Of a DNA stretch of 64,000 nucleotides, positions 11,491-22,361 are shown piece by piece. Every line of letters starts with the position of its first letter. Position 1 is the first letter of the stretch. Both the position numbers and the translations under genes were made by a program. Under the pieces are notes generated by a model. That model was not told the DNA's origin. It was given only the letters and a program-made list of their open reading frames with translations, and did not search any database. Origin of the DNA: Siderastrea siderea (taxonomy: Eukaryota; Cnidaria; Anthozoa; Scleractinia; Rhizangiidae); the NCBI GenBank assembly GCA_964030785.1, contig OZ034970.1:17728911-17792910 (forward strand), in the 5' to 3' direction.

Positions 11491-12553
11491 GAGCAGTTTT
11501 CAATTGAGTGCCACAAAACCAAAACCAAAGTAATTACAGAGGAATTACAGAACCAATCACGAACACAAGTAAAAACAGTTCTAGCCAACCATGAAGCTAA
11601 GTAATTCATGAATTTTGTTGCATTTACAAACCAATCACCAGTGAAACAAAGATGAAAACATGACAAGCTAGCCACGCAAAAATTGTTTCATATGATGCTG
11701 TGACATCATTGAATAAGTAGCCAATGAGAAGTGGTGTCTCATCAGCGCATGACGTCAGACATTGACTGAGCTTGAAGAGAACTTGTAATCGACTGCCATA
11801 TTTCTTGTCGATTGAACGCTGAGTTTTTGAGAACTTTAGCCCTGTACTTTGGTGAAAATGGCAAAGGAATAACCCTTGCAGAAGAAAGGATGTTGTGGTG
11901 CAATCATTTTGTTCTTGGAGCCAAATTTGGGAGCATGTGAGTGTACGATCTTGGGTTAATTTTGTCCACTCATCGTTTACAACCTAACCATTCAGCTTCA
12001 CAGTTCAGATGTATGGTAACACCTTAACGGATTCACTTTTTTCATTTGGAAGTGACTTGAAAGTTGTTGTTACCGTACGGTACCTTTTTTCCCTTTGCTT
12101 ATTTAAAAAAGGTAGATTTGTGCCCGGCGCAACTTGTGATCAATTCTATGTTTGTCCTCAATCCTAAGTCGAACTTTTTTTAAGATTAACTGATTACTGT
12201 TCTCCCGTTTCAAAGCAGCCATATCGATACTGTAAACAAAAAAAAACCAGCACCTCGTTTTTTTGGGTACGTTGAAGATGTAGAAGATAGAAAAGAGATG
12301 CTGGATTCGAAATTCGAATGTAGAGTCTGTTTGCAGAGGCCACGCAGAGGTTCCGGTGAACAGCAGCTAGGTTATTTCGGCACGAAAAAATTGGGTAGCC
12401 ATCGTTACGAACAGGGAGGTAGAGGGTCGCCTAGTGAGAAATCTGTGAATGCTGTTTTTATTGTTTTGTACTCTCTCTCTCTCTTGCGTGTGTGTGGGCA
12501 CTTCATTTAACTGAAAATGGCAGCTCCACATTTTTGTAATTTTTACAAAAATC
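11491..12553. other. No assured gene; one Arg-rich ORF
   Basis: The only notable frame is 12298-12510 (70 codons), which opens SKFECRVCLQRPRRG and has no family I know. A CT microsatellite lies at about 12470-12482. No splice-consistent partner was found. Confidence 0.3.
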
Positions 12554-12716
12554 ATGGAACACAGACGAGGGTGTCCCATGCTAACCGTCTTAATCCCTTG
12601 GCAAGAGTGCTTGTGTGAACCTTGCACTCACACTAGACAGCGAAAGATTTACAGATGCACCTTAAATCGCCCAAGTGCAACATCAACATCCATTTGTGCA
12701 ACAACAAGTGCAGCAG
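12554..12716 (+). pseudogene. Exon-like sequence split by the LINE, left part
   Basis: The frame starting at 12554 (MEHRRG..) runs into a 191-bp unit beginning CTTGGCAAGAGTG at 12597. The unit is interrupted at 12716 by the LINE and resumes at 17815. A second, uninterrupted copy of the unit starts at 17886. The encoded peptide is Cys/Arg-rich, then Ser/Thr/Ala-rich. See the entry at 17815-18110. Confidence 0.35.
12705..12716 (+). repeat. Target-site duplication, left
   Basis: CAAGTGCAGCAG occurs here and, without mismatch, at 17803-17814, bracketing the LINE. Confidence 0.9.
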
Positions 12717-12805
12717 GGGGACTGGGACGAGATCATGGCGGCGTAAAGACGTGTGCTACAACCCGCCCGTAAATTTAGTCTTTTCTAGCTTCTTGTTCAG
12801 AGCCT

Positions 12806-13330
12806 ATGGCCGAGGTTATTTCGAATTTTATTTCCAAAAGAAGAAACCGGTCATCAGGGTCGGAAGGAGAGGAAGCAAATGAACCAAAAAAGCTAAGGAA
12901 TACGGTCCACGAGAACGAATCTCAAATCGCCGAAAGTGAAGAAGACCAGAACATAATTGTTATAGCACCTGAGATGACCGTCGACGTTGCCAGCAAATTA
13001 GAGGTAATACTCGTCAAATTAAATAACATTGAAGTGTCGGTAAAGAATGTAGAGACTAACCTCGCTAGCCTTGAAAAGAGAATGATGAAGCTGGATTGTG
13101 ACAAGATTCTCTCATTGGGTTTTCGCCTTCGTGACACCGATTTTCAGATGTACAGAGATTTACCACGGGAGATCGTCACGAGGAGAAAAGCACAGATGGC
13201 CATTTTAAAGAAAGCAAGGCAGCATAAGGTTCACGCAGTGTTTAGTAAGGCCAAGCCAGATAAGTTGTACATAGGTGGAAAGTTCTGGCCGGTAGGCAAA
13301 CCCTTTGACATCGAAGAGCTGGATTCCTAA
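12806..13330 (+). CDS. LINE ORF1 protein (shortened)
   Basis: 174 residues, intact. The N-terminus is basic/acidic (SKRRNRSSGSEGEE), residues about 60-98 form a likely coiled coil (regular Leu/Ile/Val heptads, VILVKLNNIEVSVKNVETNL), and the last ~70 residues match the C-terminal domain of L1-type ORF1 proteins (DLPREIVTRRKAQMAILKKA, then KPDKLYIGGKFW). In this family the protein trimerises through the coiled coil and binds element RNA. The RRM-like domain that normally lies between coiled coil and C-terminal domain is missing: the sequence passes from KLDCDK to LSLGFRLRDTDF within about ten residues. This could be a deletion in this copy or a feature of the subfamily. Confidence 0.75.
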   Translation: MAEVISNFISKRRNRSSGSEGEEANEPKKLRNTVHENESQIAESEEDQNIIVIAPEMTVDVASKLEVILVKLNNIEVSVKNVETNLASLEKRMMKLDCDKILSLGFRLRDTDFQMYRDLPREIVTRRKAQMAILKKARQHKVHAVFSKAKPDKLYIGGKFWPVGKPFDIEELDS

Positions 13331-13705
13331 ACTAGGACGATGTGGAGAACTTTAAGATATTTTCTATTTTTTTCAACAGGAACATTTGCACTAAAATATA
13401 AGGTAAACATCATTTATAAGAAGCTATGAATGCTTATTTAATTTACGCACTTAATTATAAGGGCCGGGGGTCGCACTAATCCATACAGATTGCGCCTTTA
13501 CTAACTATTGCTTGGATCCGGTCGACACAGCTTTAACAGTACTTTACTGGCTGTGATTCATACTTTTTCTTATTTTAAGTAGAATGTTTTTTTCTGTTGT
13601 ATTTGTCTTTATGTGGGCCATTAAGTCAGTCAATAATTTTATTATGCTTTTTGAACACAACAACTTTCGAGGAAACGCAAATTTAAATAATTATAAGCTG
13701 GAATA
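13331..13705 (+). other. Inter-ORF spacer of the LINE
   Basis: A 375-bp AT-rich spacer with no coding signal. ORF2 may be translated by reinitiation or an internal start; the sequence does not say which. Confidence 0.5.
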
Positions 13706-16700
13706 ATGACAACAAATATACAATTCAAAGCTATCTCGCTGAACGTTCGTGGAATTCGCACTTTCGAGAAAAGGAAAACAATTTACAATTGGTTAACTCA
13801 AAAGAATGCAGATATTTGCTTTCTCCAGGAGACTTATAGCACAAAAGAAATAGAAAATCAATGGAAATCCCAGTGGCGAGGCGAAACTTATTTCGCGCAC
13901 GGCACTGTGCATAGTCGTGGGGTCGCCAAACTTGTACGAAACACGCTCGATTTCACACTAAAATCAGTCCAATCAGATGGGGAAGGAAGATTCCTTTGTC
14001 TTGAATCCATTATCCAAGACCAATTGTTTCTTTTAGTCAATATATACGCACCCAACACTTCAACTGAACAAACATCGTTTTTCCGCAAACTTTCTGATCT
14101 CATTAACAGTGACGAACGCTACGAGCAATGTAAAATCCTAATCGGAGGTGATTTTAATGTCACTCTAGATCCATCTAAAGACTGCTCTGGTGGCAATCCA
14201 GTCTTAAAAGACTCGGTTAAAGCGCTGGAAGAAATTTTAATAGAAAATGATTTAATTGACATTTGGAGAGTTCAAAACCCCGAGTGCAGAAGGTTTACTT
14301 GGAGACAAAAAACACCACTTATTCAACGACGGCTTGATTATTGGTTCATTCCGGAGTCACTTCAAGACGATGTCGCTAAAATAGAAATCGTACCTGCGGT
14401 GAGAACTGATCATTCGGCAGTTGTTATCGAAATTAACTCTTTAGACACTCAGAATCATGGCCCTTCTTTTTGGAAAATAAACAATAGCCTTTTTGAAGAC
14501 TCGACATACGTTGAATTGATAAGAGAAAATATTCCCGTCTGGTTGAGCGAGATTAATTTTTGCACAGATTACCGAATAGTATGGGACTGGATCAAATATA
14601 ATATTCGTAGGGAAAGCATCTCTTACAGTAAACAAAAAGCGTGTGAAAAGAGAGAAAGACTGAAAAACATTGAAGAGACATTAAAAATGTGCGAGGAAAA
14701 AATTGCTGAAGAACCATCTTATGAAAATATACAAAAGTTAGAAACAGCCAAAAGCGAATATGAAAGAGAATATGACTATATTGTGAAAGGGTTAATCATT
14801 CGTTCCCGTGCAACATGGTTCGAAAAAGGTGAGCGAAACACTAAATATTTCTTAAATCTAGAAAATAATAAAAAGACAAAAACCTGTCTAAGAAAGCTAT
14901 TACTGACAGACGAACAAGAAAGCACAAATCCAAGTATAATCCTTAATGAAATATATTCCTTCTATTCTAATTTATATGATGAAAAGACAGATGTGGAGAT
15001 CGATCAGACATCTTGCCCCTTTTTGAATAATCATGATCAAATTCCTAAGTTATCTGTTCCAATGCGCGACAGCTGTGAAGGAGAGCTGACCCAAGCAGAA
15101 TGTTATAAGGCTTTATCTGCATTTAAAAATAATAAAACACCAGGGAACGATGGGCTATCGGCAAAATTCTATAAAGTATTTTGGTCTGAAATTGGTGAAG
15201 TCCTGGTTAATTCTCTCAACTACTCTTATCGCTGCGGGGAACTATCAACAACTCAAAAACAAGCTGCAATCACACTAATAGAGAAGAAAGGAAAGGACAG
15301 AAGAAGGATAAAAAATTGGCGACCTATATCATTGGTAAATGTCGATGTTAAGATAGGCTCTAAAGCCATTGCTATGAGGCTAGAGAAAGTGCTTCCGAGC
15401 ATAATTCATTACGACCAAAGTGCTTTCGTCAAAGGACGAAACATATTTGATGCTGTCCGCACCATTAACGACATCTTTGACTTCACCCAAATGAAAAACT
15501 ATGATGCTATTCTGACTGCAATTGATTTTGAAAAAGCTTTCGATTCATTGAATTTGAATTTCTTATTTCATTCTTTAGAAGCGTTTGGTTTTGGTGAATC
15601 TCTTATTGCATGGATTAAGACTTTTTATAAGAATATATCAAGTTGTGTTTTTAACAATGGTTTCGCCACACCTTTTTTCCAACTTAAACGAGGTGTACGC
15701 CAAGGTGACCCTCTGTCACCATATCTTTTCATAATAGCCCTCGAATTATTAGCAATTAACATTCGAAACAACGAACAAATAAGAGGCATTAAGGTTGACG
15801 GTAATGAGATTAAGTTAGTGATCTTTGCCGATGACATGACAACATTCGTGCGCGACACAGTTTCATTCTGTCATCTAATCAACACCTTGGAACAATTTAC
15901 AAGTTATTCGGGATTAAAAATGAATCATGAAAAGACGGAAGTAATGCCTCTGGGAAATATGACGTTAGAACCAACTGATGTAGGCGTGAATGAGATAAGC
16001 AGTATTGTCAAAATTCTGGGGGTATATTTTACATATAATCATAAGCGTTTTTATGAAAAAAATTTTGAATCTATCGAGAAATCTTTAAAAGAATTGCTAC
16101 AAAGCTGGTCTTGGAGAGGTCTTATGTTGATTGGAAGGATTCAAGTGATCAAATCCTTTGCCATACCGAAAATCCTTTATCGTGTTGCTTTGATCTCGTG
16201 TAAAAAATCTGATTTTGTCAAAAAAAATCAATGAATTACTTTATTCTTTTATTTGGAAGGGTAAAGACAAAGTAAAGCGTGCAGCCTTGATAAACTCCAT
16301 TGAGGAAGGAGGTTTGACAATGCCAGATATTGCATCTATGATTTCAACGCAGAGAATATTGCGTATCGAGAAATATTTGGATAATTACCCAGCAAGTTGG
16401 AAACTTTTTCTTAATTTCTATTTGAAGAACGTTGGGGGCAAGTTTTTGTTTCACTGTAACTTTGATTATAGGAAATTACCAGTTGCTGTTCCAGAGTTTT
16501 ATAAAAAATGTATCCAAACCTGGTCCTCATTAAATGAAAACAACCCCAGTACAACAAAGGATGTTGCGAATCAGATCCTCTGGAATAATAGATTTATTTG
16601 CATTGGCAAAAATTCAGTATATAACCGAAGGATAAGTAGTGTAGGTCTAAACAAGATTGGCGACCTTTACGACGGTGCAGGGTTGCTAGTTTTCAACATG

Positions 16701-17504
16701 GAGCCTCTGAGATCTATTCTATCCCCCAGCGACATGTATTTATTGATTAGTATGCTGGACGCCATGCCTTTGGTATGGCGTAACCTGTTAAATGGAAGTA
16801 AATCATCTATAGCGCTTCTCACCTCTCCCTTTGAGCCTAATTCTTTTAATATACTTTACGAAAGTGATATAATCCCACTTGAAAACGTTCAGTCGAAATC
16901 GCTTTATAATAAATTCGTCTCAAAAGTTTGCACTAAGCCTACTGCTAGGAAGAAATATGAGGAAAGCTTTAACACCGAAGAGTCTCAATTAGAATGGAAA
17001 AAAATTTATCTAACACCTATTAGAGCAACACTAAGCACAAAACTGCGGGAATTTCAGTATAAGATACTTAATACAATTTTATATACAAATGACATGCTTT
17101 TTAAGTTTAAGAAAATCGAATCTCCTCTATGTTATTTCTGCGAAAATGAGATAGAAACCATAGAACACTTTCTTTTCCTCTGCCCGAGAGTTCAAGTTTT
17201 TTGGAGTGAAGTATGCTCTACTTTCGGAGAAAAGCTGAACTGGAGCAGATCTCTTTACATAAAAGATATTTTTTTCGGAAACCAAGACCTAAAAATTCAC
17301 AATAACTTGACAAATTACATTATCCTGGAAAGCAAATATTTTCTGTATCGTTGTAAACTAAACAAAACTCCATTATCTATTCTGCATTTAACAGAAAAAA
17401 TTAAGAATACATATTATATAGAACGTTCTATTGCGAGAGAAAATAATACAATTGGTTTTCATTATGAAAAGTGGGAATCTCTACTCCCACTTATCTCTCC
17501 TTGA
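13706..17504 (+). pseudogene. LINE ORF2: endonuclease, reverse transcriptase, zf-RVT (one frameshift)
   Basis: The first frame (13706-16234, 842 codons) starts with an APE-type endonuclease: Asn in SLNVRGI, Glu in LQETYS, the D-x-N of GGDFNV and TDHSAV at the end. A central coiled-coil-like linker follows, then RT with NWRPISLVNVD, AIDFEKAFDS, RQGDPLSPYLF and the catalytic FADDMT. The second frame (16215-17504) continues the C-terminus and carries the zf-RVT zinc motif (C-x2-C..H..C: CYFCENEIETIEHFLFLC). The two join at an eight-A run (about 16221-16228), where one surplus A changes frame; apart from that, ORF2 is open throughout. The product would nick target DNA and copy the RNA by target-primed reverse transcription. 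Decay or programmed slippage are both possible; decay is simpler. Confidence 0.85.
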
Positions 17505-17802
17505 TTAGTTGTTGTCACCTTTTTTTAAATTATACTGCAAATTACATATCAGACTGCTGTAATATACCTAAGTTGTTGGCCTTTGTAAACCCTGTCATTT
17601 TGTAACCTGTCACTTTGTAAATTAAATTAGCCATGTTAAATTGTATGTTTTGTAAACTCGAAAATTGTAACCTTTTGTTTCCGTAATTAACTGTATTTTC
17701 CTTTTATTGTGCTGTACATTTCTTTTTTTGCTGTATTTTTATGTAGTAAAACAATAAACAAACAAAATACAAAAAAAAAAAAACAACAACAACAAAAAAA
17801 AC

Positions 17803-17814
17803 CAAGTGCAGCAG
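17803..17814 (+). repeat. Target-site duplication, right
   Basis: CAAGTGCAGCAG, identical to 12705-12716, directly after the LINE A-rich tail. Confidence 0.9.
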
Positions 17815-18110
17815 AAGTGGGAAGTACCAGTCTTGGAGATGTTAAGGCAGCCAGTGTTATTGCTGTTGTAAATTCGGCTGCAGCCCTTGGCAAGAGTGCT
17901 TGTGTGAACCTTGTACTCGCACTAGACAGCGAAAGATTTACAGATGCACCTTAAATCGCCCAAGTGCAACATCAACATCCATTTGTGCAACAACAAGTGC
18001 AGCAGAAGTGGGAAGTACCAGTCTTGGAGATGTTAAGGCAGCCAGTGTTATTGCTGTTGCAAATTCGGCTGCAGACAGCAGTGTTACCTCGGCTGCAGCT
18101 ACCAGAGCTG
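17815..18110 (+). pseudogene. Exon-like Ala/Ser/Thr-rich unit, tandemly duplicated
   Basis: 17815-17885 completes the LINE-split first copy of a 191-bp unit; 17886-18073 is the second copy, nearly identical. The second copy runs on through CAGCTACCAGAGCTG to a consensus donor GTAAGT at 18111. The peptide is of low complexity (AEVGSTSLGDVKAASVIAVA). A 191-bp duplication changes the reading frame (191 = 3x63+2), so two tandem copies cannot both be read in the original frame. The donor phase (one leftover G) matches the acceptor of the next exon at 18742, supporting its identity as an exon of the gene below. Confidence 0.4.
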
Positions 18111-18741
18111 GTAAGTAATGGTAAACCATTGAATGTAAAAGTACTTTATTCTCATTTCTCTTTCATTATGCAATACCTTTCAAAAAAGTATTTATTTAGT
18201 GAGAAGGAAAGTAACACTTTTCAAATGTTTATAATTCTAAAAGATAGGCAGTTAAGTAAAATGTTTGTTTCAACTTTGTTTTGCTTGCAGTCGAGTACAA
18301 AATTGTCAGTTGTCTCTACCTCTTTTAAAGCAAATGCGTACCTGTGTTGCCAATATTTAAACGTTTCGGTGAAAAATGTATGTGCATAAAATGTGGGTGT
18401 TAATTGCCAGATATTTTAAACATTGACAAAACAAACAATAAATGATGTGGTGCAATGTTGCGGTGAGTAAATTTTCAATCAAGTTTCCTTTTAAAGTACA
18501 TCGTGTTTTGATATCCCACTTTCTCTTTGTCCATGTTGCACTGCAGGATTCGTTGTTTGTTTTTTGGTGTCATGAGTTCATACAATGTCACATGAATAGT
18601 TTGAGGTATAAAAACAGCACAGTTTGTTTGCAAACATGACCATATATAATATGACCCTTTCTAGTTCGTACTTAGTAGCCAATTTTAAACATTTGGAACA
18701 AATTGCATTTCCCAGTGGGGGATATTTTTTAATGTTTGCAG

Positions 18742-19745
18742 CAAAGTCAAAACGCTCACGTGACAAAGCCAAAACGGAGGAAATGAACAGATTTGTGAAC
18801 TATTTTGCCAATCTGTCATAGACAGAGAAGAAGCTGCCATTTCTGACAAATCATGCTCGAGCATTAAAGGCATACTCGGAACAGAGTGTAAGTGATGCTC
18901 ATAAAAGCACTGTACACTACAAGACTATTCAGTTAGCTTTAAATAAGGTAGCTGTCTACAAGAAAAAAGGATGGCTGGTGTCATTTTAGTCCTTTACAAA
19001 CTTAAAAGTTGCTGGTCATCTTTTCAAGATAGGCTCTTCTTCAGTACTGTGGTAGTCAACCCGTGGTCCTTATTGACATTCATGTAATAATGTTCTTTCT
19101 CAACTTGAAGGCACCAGCTCCACAAAAAAAGCAAAACAGTGCCTGACCTACAAGCCAGAGCCAGAGGATTCCATCACAATTAATGTCAGTCACTCTACTT
19201 GAAGATTTGTTTCCCAACGTTCCCTATACAACCTTGCAGGAGTTATACAGGGAGTGTGGGCAAAACACCACCTCGGTCGTGGACGTACTTACTGCAGACC
19301 AGGAAAAATCACTGGCAGAGAGCTCCAATTCTTCCAAGACTACAGTGAGTAGAACGGAAAGAGGAAAATAAGAAGATGAATAAAAGCTAAGAAGACTGAT
19401 GGCCATCTTTCCCCGAGTAAATGCCTCTGTGATTAATGATGTATTTTCTTCATTATCTTTTTTTTTGACACAGTTAATTTTTTAATCGAGCCATCTAATC
19501 CTTTATGTTCACCGAATTCAGTTGTAAGCTTTGCCGGCAAAGTTGAAGATCTTCCTTTTAACAGTAGTGTGGCTCATCCACTCTCTATCACACTTAGCTC
19601 ATCAGCAAGCCATGGTAGTGAAAGAAGACCCTTCCGGTGTCCATGCTGTGGGCACACATGCCCACCTGGGGACTTTCGGTTTTTCCCACACTGTGGGCAC
19701 CCCTTCGATAGTAGACCATGGCTGTGAAGGTGAAATACAGCTTCC
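18742..19745 (+). pseudogene. Broken multi-exon gene with CUE-like and zinc segments
   Basis: Exon B (18742-18887) lies between TTAATGTTTGCAG and GTAAGT and joins the exon ending at 18110 in phase; it is basic (SKRSRDKAKTEE) and has an in-frame TAG at about 18820, after which the frame continues (KKLPFLTNHARALKAYSEQ). Exon C (about 19111-19344) reads LLEDLFPNVPYTTLQELYRE, which resembles the helix 1 to helix 2 part of a ubiquitin-binding CUE domain; a frame change lies just upstream near 19185. Exon D (about 19522-19727) ends with CPCCGHTCPPGDFRFFPHCG, a zinc-ribbon-like C-terminus, and TGA. With one stop, a probable frameshift and a LINE-split upstream exon, it is most likely a pseudogene or gene relic. 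Function unknown. Confidence 0.4.
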
Positions 19746-19904
19746 ATTGAGAAACAATAGGGCCATTTATATGGGAGAAAACAGGACGCGAACTGATTGT
19801 ATAAATAGTACAAAATAAGCATTCATGTCTTATTTTAGACACGACTTAAATAAGACACGTCTTATCTTAGAACAGGGACTCCAGCTGTTCATATTTTAAT
19901 AATT

Positions 19905-22045
19905 GCAGCCTTTGACAGATGGGTCAGATTCGAGTGCTACCTATTCAACAAGCGGGAACAACAAGAAGGCGAATCCATAGACCAGTACATCGCACAGCTT
20001 AGAATTCTAGCACCATAGTGCAACTTCTGCAATTGCCTTAACGACTCCCTGATTCGAGACAGAATCGTGCTAGGGATCAAAGATTCTGGAACACACAAGC
20101 AATTATTACAACAACAACCACAATTAATGCTCCAACGTTGCATCAACATCTGCAAGTCCACCGAAGCCTCAAACACCCAGATAAAGTACACTGGGTCAAG
20201 GATAACAACAAAAGTGTACAACAAAAACCGTCCCCATGGGGAGTAAAATGTACTTCCTGTGGAAGAGAAAACCACTTCACCAAGTGTTGCAAGTCTACGT
20301 GAAGAAGCAAGATGCATGCCGTAAAAGAATACAAAGAAACCTCAAGTGAATTGGGTTACATCGATTGCATGAGATTCGCTAAACCCAATTCTATCAGTGC
20401 AGTTGAACATTGTGGAGAAAAAGAAATTTATACCGAAATGATACTTAAAGGGCAACAAATTCTCTTTCATGTGGACTGCAGAGCGACTGTTAATGTCCTG
20501 TCTGCAAAGTATGCAAGAAACGAAGAAAATTAAGCCGACCAAGAAGGTACTACAAATGTGGAATAAATTGGAATTGAAGCCTGAAGATGTTACACGTGAC
20601 GATCTGAAATCCAAAAAACAAGAAGTACCATGTTGAGTTTGTGGTCGTTAAGGAAGAGTTAACCCACTTTTCTAGGAGCAAAAGCCAGCCAAAGCATGGG
20701 ACTCCCAGAAATAGACCCAGAAAATTTTGTACAAGTAGCCAACATCCAAATGCCGCAGGGCAGTGAAACAAGCAAGGCGAAGACCGCTGACCGGCTGATG
20801 AAAAAGCACCAAGACATCTTTGAAGGAGATCTCGGGACCCTTCCAGGAACAAAGCGACTAGAAGTAGATCCAAGTATATCACCAACCATATCGCCTTCCA
20901 GACGAGTGCCCTTACCCTTAGCATTAAAGCCCCGACTGAAACAAGAATTAGAAGAGCTCACAAGTTTAGGAGTGATAAAACCAGTTGATGCACCCACAGA
21001 CTCGAAAGGCTAAGAGTCTTCACAAAAGTAGATGCTTGCAACAGCTACTGGCATGTGGTACTTGACAAAGAGTCAGCCAAACTTATTATGTTCGACACTC
21101 TGTTTGGACGTATAACTGGAGAAGACTACCCTTTGGTCTCAAAATCTCGTCAGAAATTTCCCAGAAACGAATCCACCAAGCTTTAGATGGATTACCTCGC
21201 CTGCTTGATGTGCATGATGACATGATTATATATGGGACTGGTGATACTGATGAACAGGCCAACGCTGATCACAACTGAAATCTAGAGAAGTCTTTGCAGC
21301 GTTGTAGAGAAAAGAGAATCAAGCTAAACAAAAAGAAGCTGAAACTCAAGTGCACCTGGGACCCCTCATCACCAAAGAGGGCCTGAAACCGGATCCAGAC
21401 AAGATAAAAGCTGTGCAAGAAATGCCAAGTACAGCAACATCAAAGAATCGAGATATGCGCAAATTGAGAAAGAGCTGCTTGCTGTGGTATTCACACTAGA
21501 CAAGTTCGAGCAATAGGCACACGGCAGACCTGTCACGATCAAAAGTAATCACAAACCATTAGAAGCCATCACAAAGAAGCCGCTACGATGTGCACCCCAG
21601 GGAATGTTTCTCAAGATTTAAAAGTTCGATACCAACATCATCTACAAGCCAGGATCTGGAATGTACCTGGCTGACACACTGAGCCAAGCGTACCTACCCT
21701 AAGAACACCCAAGGAGATTTCGAGATGGTTAACATGCTGAAAATCTAACCGGTGTCTGTAGAGACACATGATTAAATCCTCAACCACACCAGTCAAGATG
21801 AAGTCTTACAATTCTTCAAGGAAGCAATCCTTACTGGATGGCCAGCAGACAAGAAGAGCCTCCCTGCCGTGCTGAACCCCTACTACAGTTACCGAGATGA
21901 GTTGTCCGTGTATGATTGACTGATCTTCAAGGGAGAATGCCTTGTCATCCCAAAAGCCCTTCACTATTAGACCATGAAACAGCTACACAGTTCCCACAAA
22001 GGAGTCAATGGATGACTAAGGAGAGCCCACGAGAGACCAATTTAT
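19905..22045 (+). pseudogene. Decayed Ty3/gypsy retrotransposon (gag-pro-pol fragments)
   Basis: Gag-like sequence starts at about 19907 (FDRWVRFECYLFNKREQQEG), with a nucleocapsid CTSCGRENHFTKCC near 20255. The protease active site is altered: at 20474-20485 the codons read D-C-R-A where retropepsins have D-S/T-G-A. A pre-RT stretch is open at 20696-21013; there about 45 residues of RT are missing and reading resumes at FTKVDACNSYWHV (about 21028). A second deletion joins the connection region to RNase H at about 21450 (RYAQIEKELLAVVFTLDKFE). The integrase zinc-binding start (KQLHSSHKGVNG, about 21980) is cut off near 22045. There are many stops and no LTRs. It resembles the 7.7-kb copy in design. 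Confidence 0.75.
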
Positions 22046-22361
22046 GTTGACATAAATTGTAGTTAATGGGACAACCATGAGTGATCATGTTGGGGTTGTG
22101 TGACATGCAGTAAGATAGAGGGTAGGGTTTCATGGTTCAAACTTCTTGGCGATCACATGCATAAGTAACGTAACGCGTAGGCTGAGCCAATCAGAATTCG
22201 TGTGTTTCACTGTCAATCTATTTCTGGGCATTGAACACAAGTCTTGTGTTCATTCATTCCTTCGCTGCTAGCCACTGTTTTTCAAGGATTTTGGTTATGA
22301 AATCTCTCACCCGTTCAATTTCCACCTTGGCTTACCTCTGCTACAGTTCTTTCCATTCTGC
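22046..22361. other. No gene; 19-bp perfect palindrome
   Basis: No coding signal. GAACACAAG-t-CTTGTGTTC (22233-22251) is a perfect inverted repeat about 110 bp upstream of the gag remnant and could belong to that element's leader. Confidence 0.4.

Larger units (their letters stand above)
12717..17802 (+). mobile_element. Near-intact L1/Tx1-like LINE
   Basis: The element begins GGGGACTGGG directly after the left target-site duplication and ends in an A-rich tail (17771-17802) directly before the right duplication. It has an 89-bp 5' UTR, ORF1 (12806-13330), a 375-bp spacer, ORF2 (13706-17504 with one frameshift) and a 3' UTR of about 260 bp. Two ORFs, an APE-type endonuclease, a poly-A-like tail and a zf-RVT C-terminus place it in the L1/Tx1 group. 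The perfect 12-bp duplication and the single coding lesion in ORF2 mark it as a young insertion. It disrupts one copy of a tandemly duplicated exon-like unit. Confidence 0.9.
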
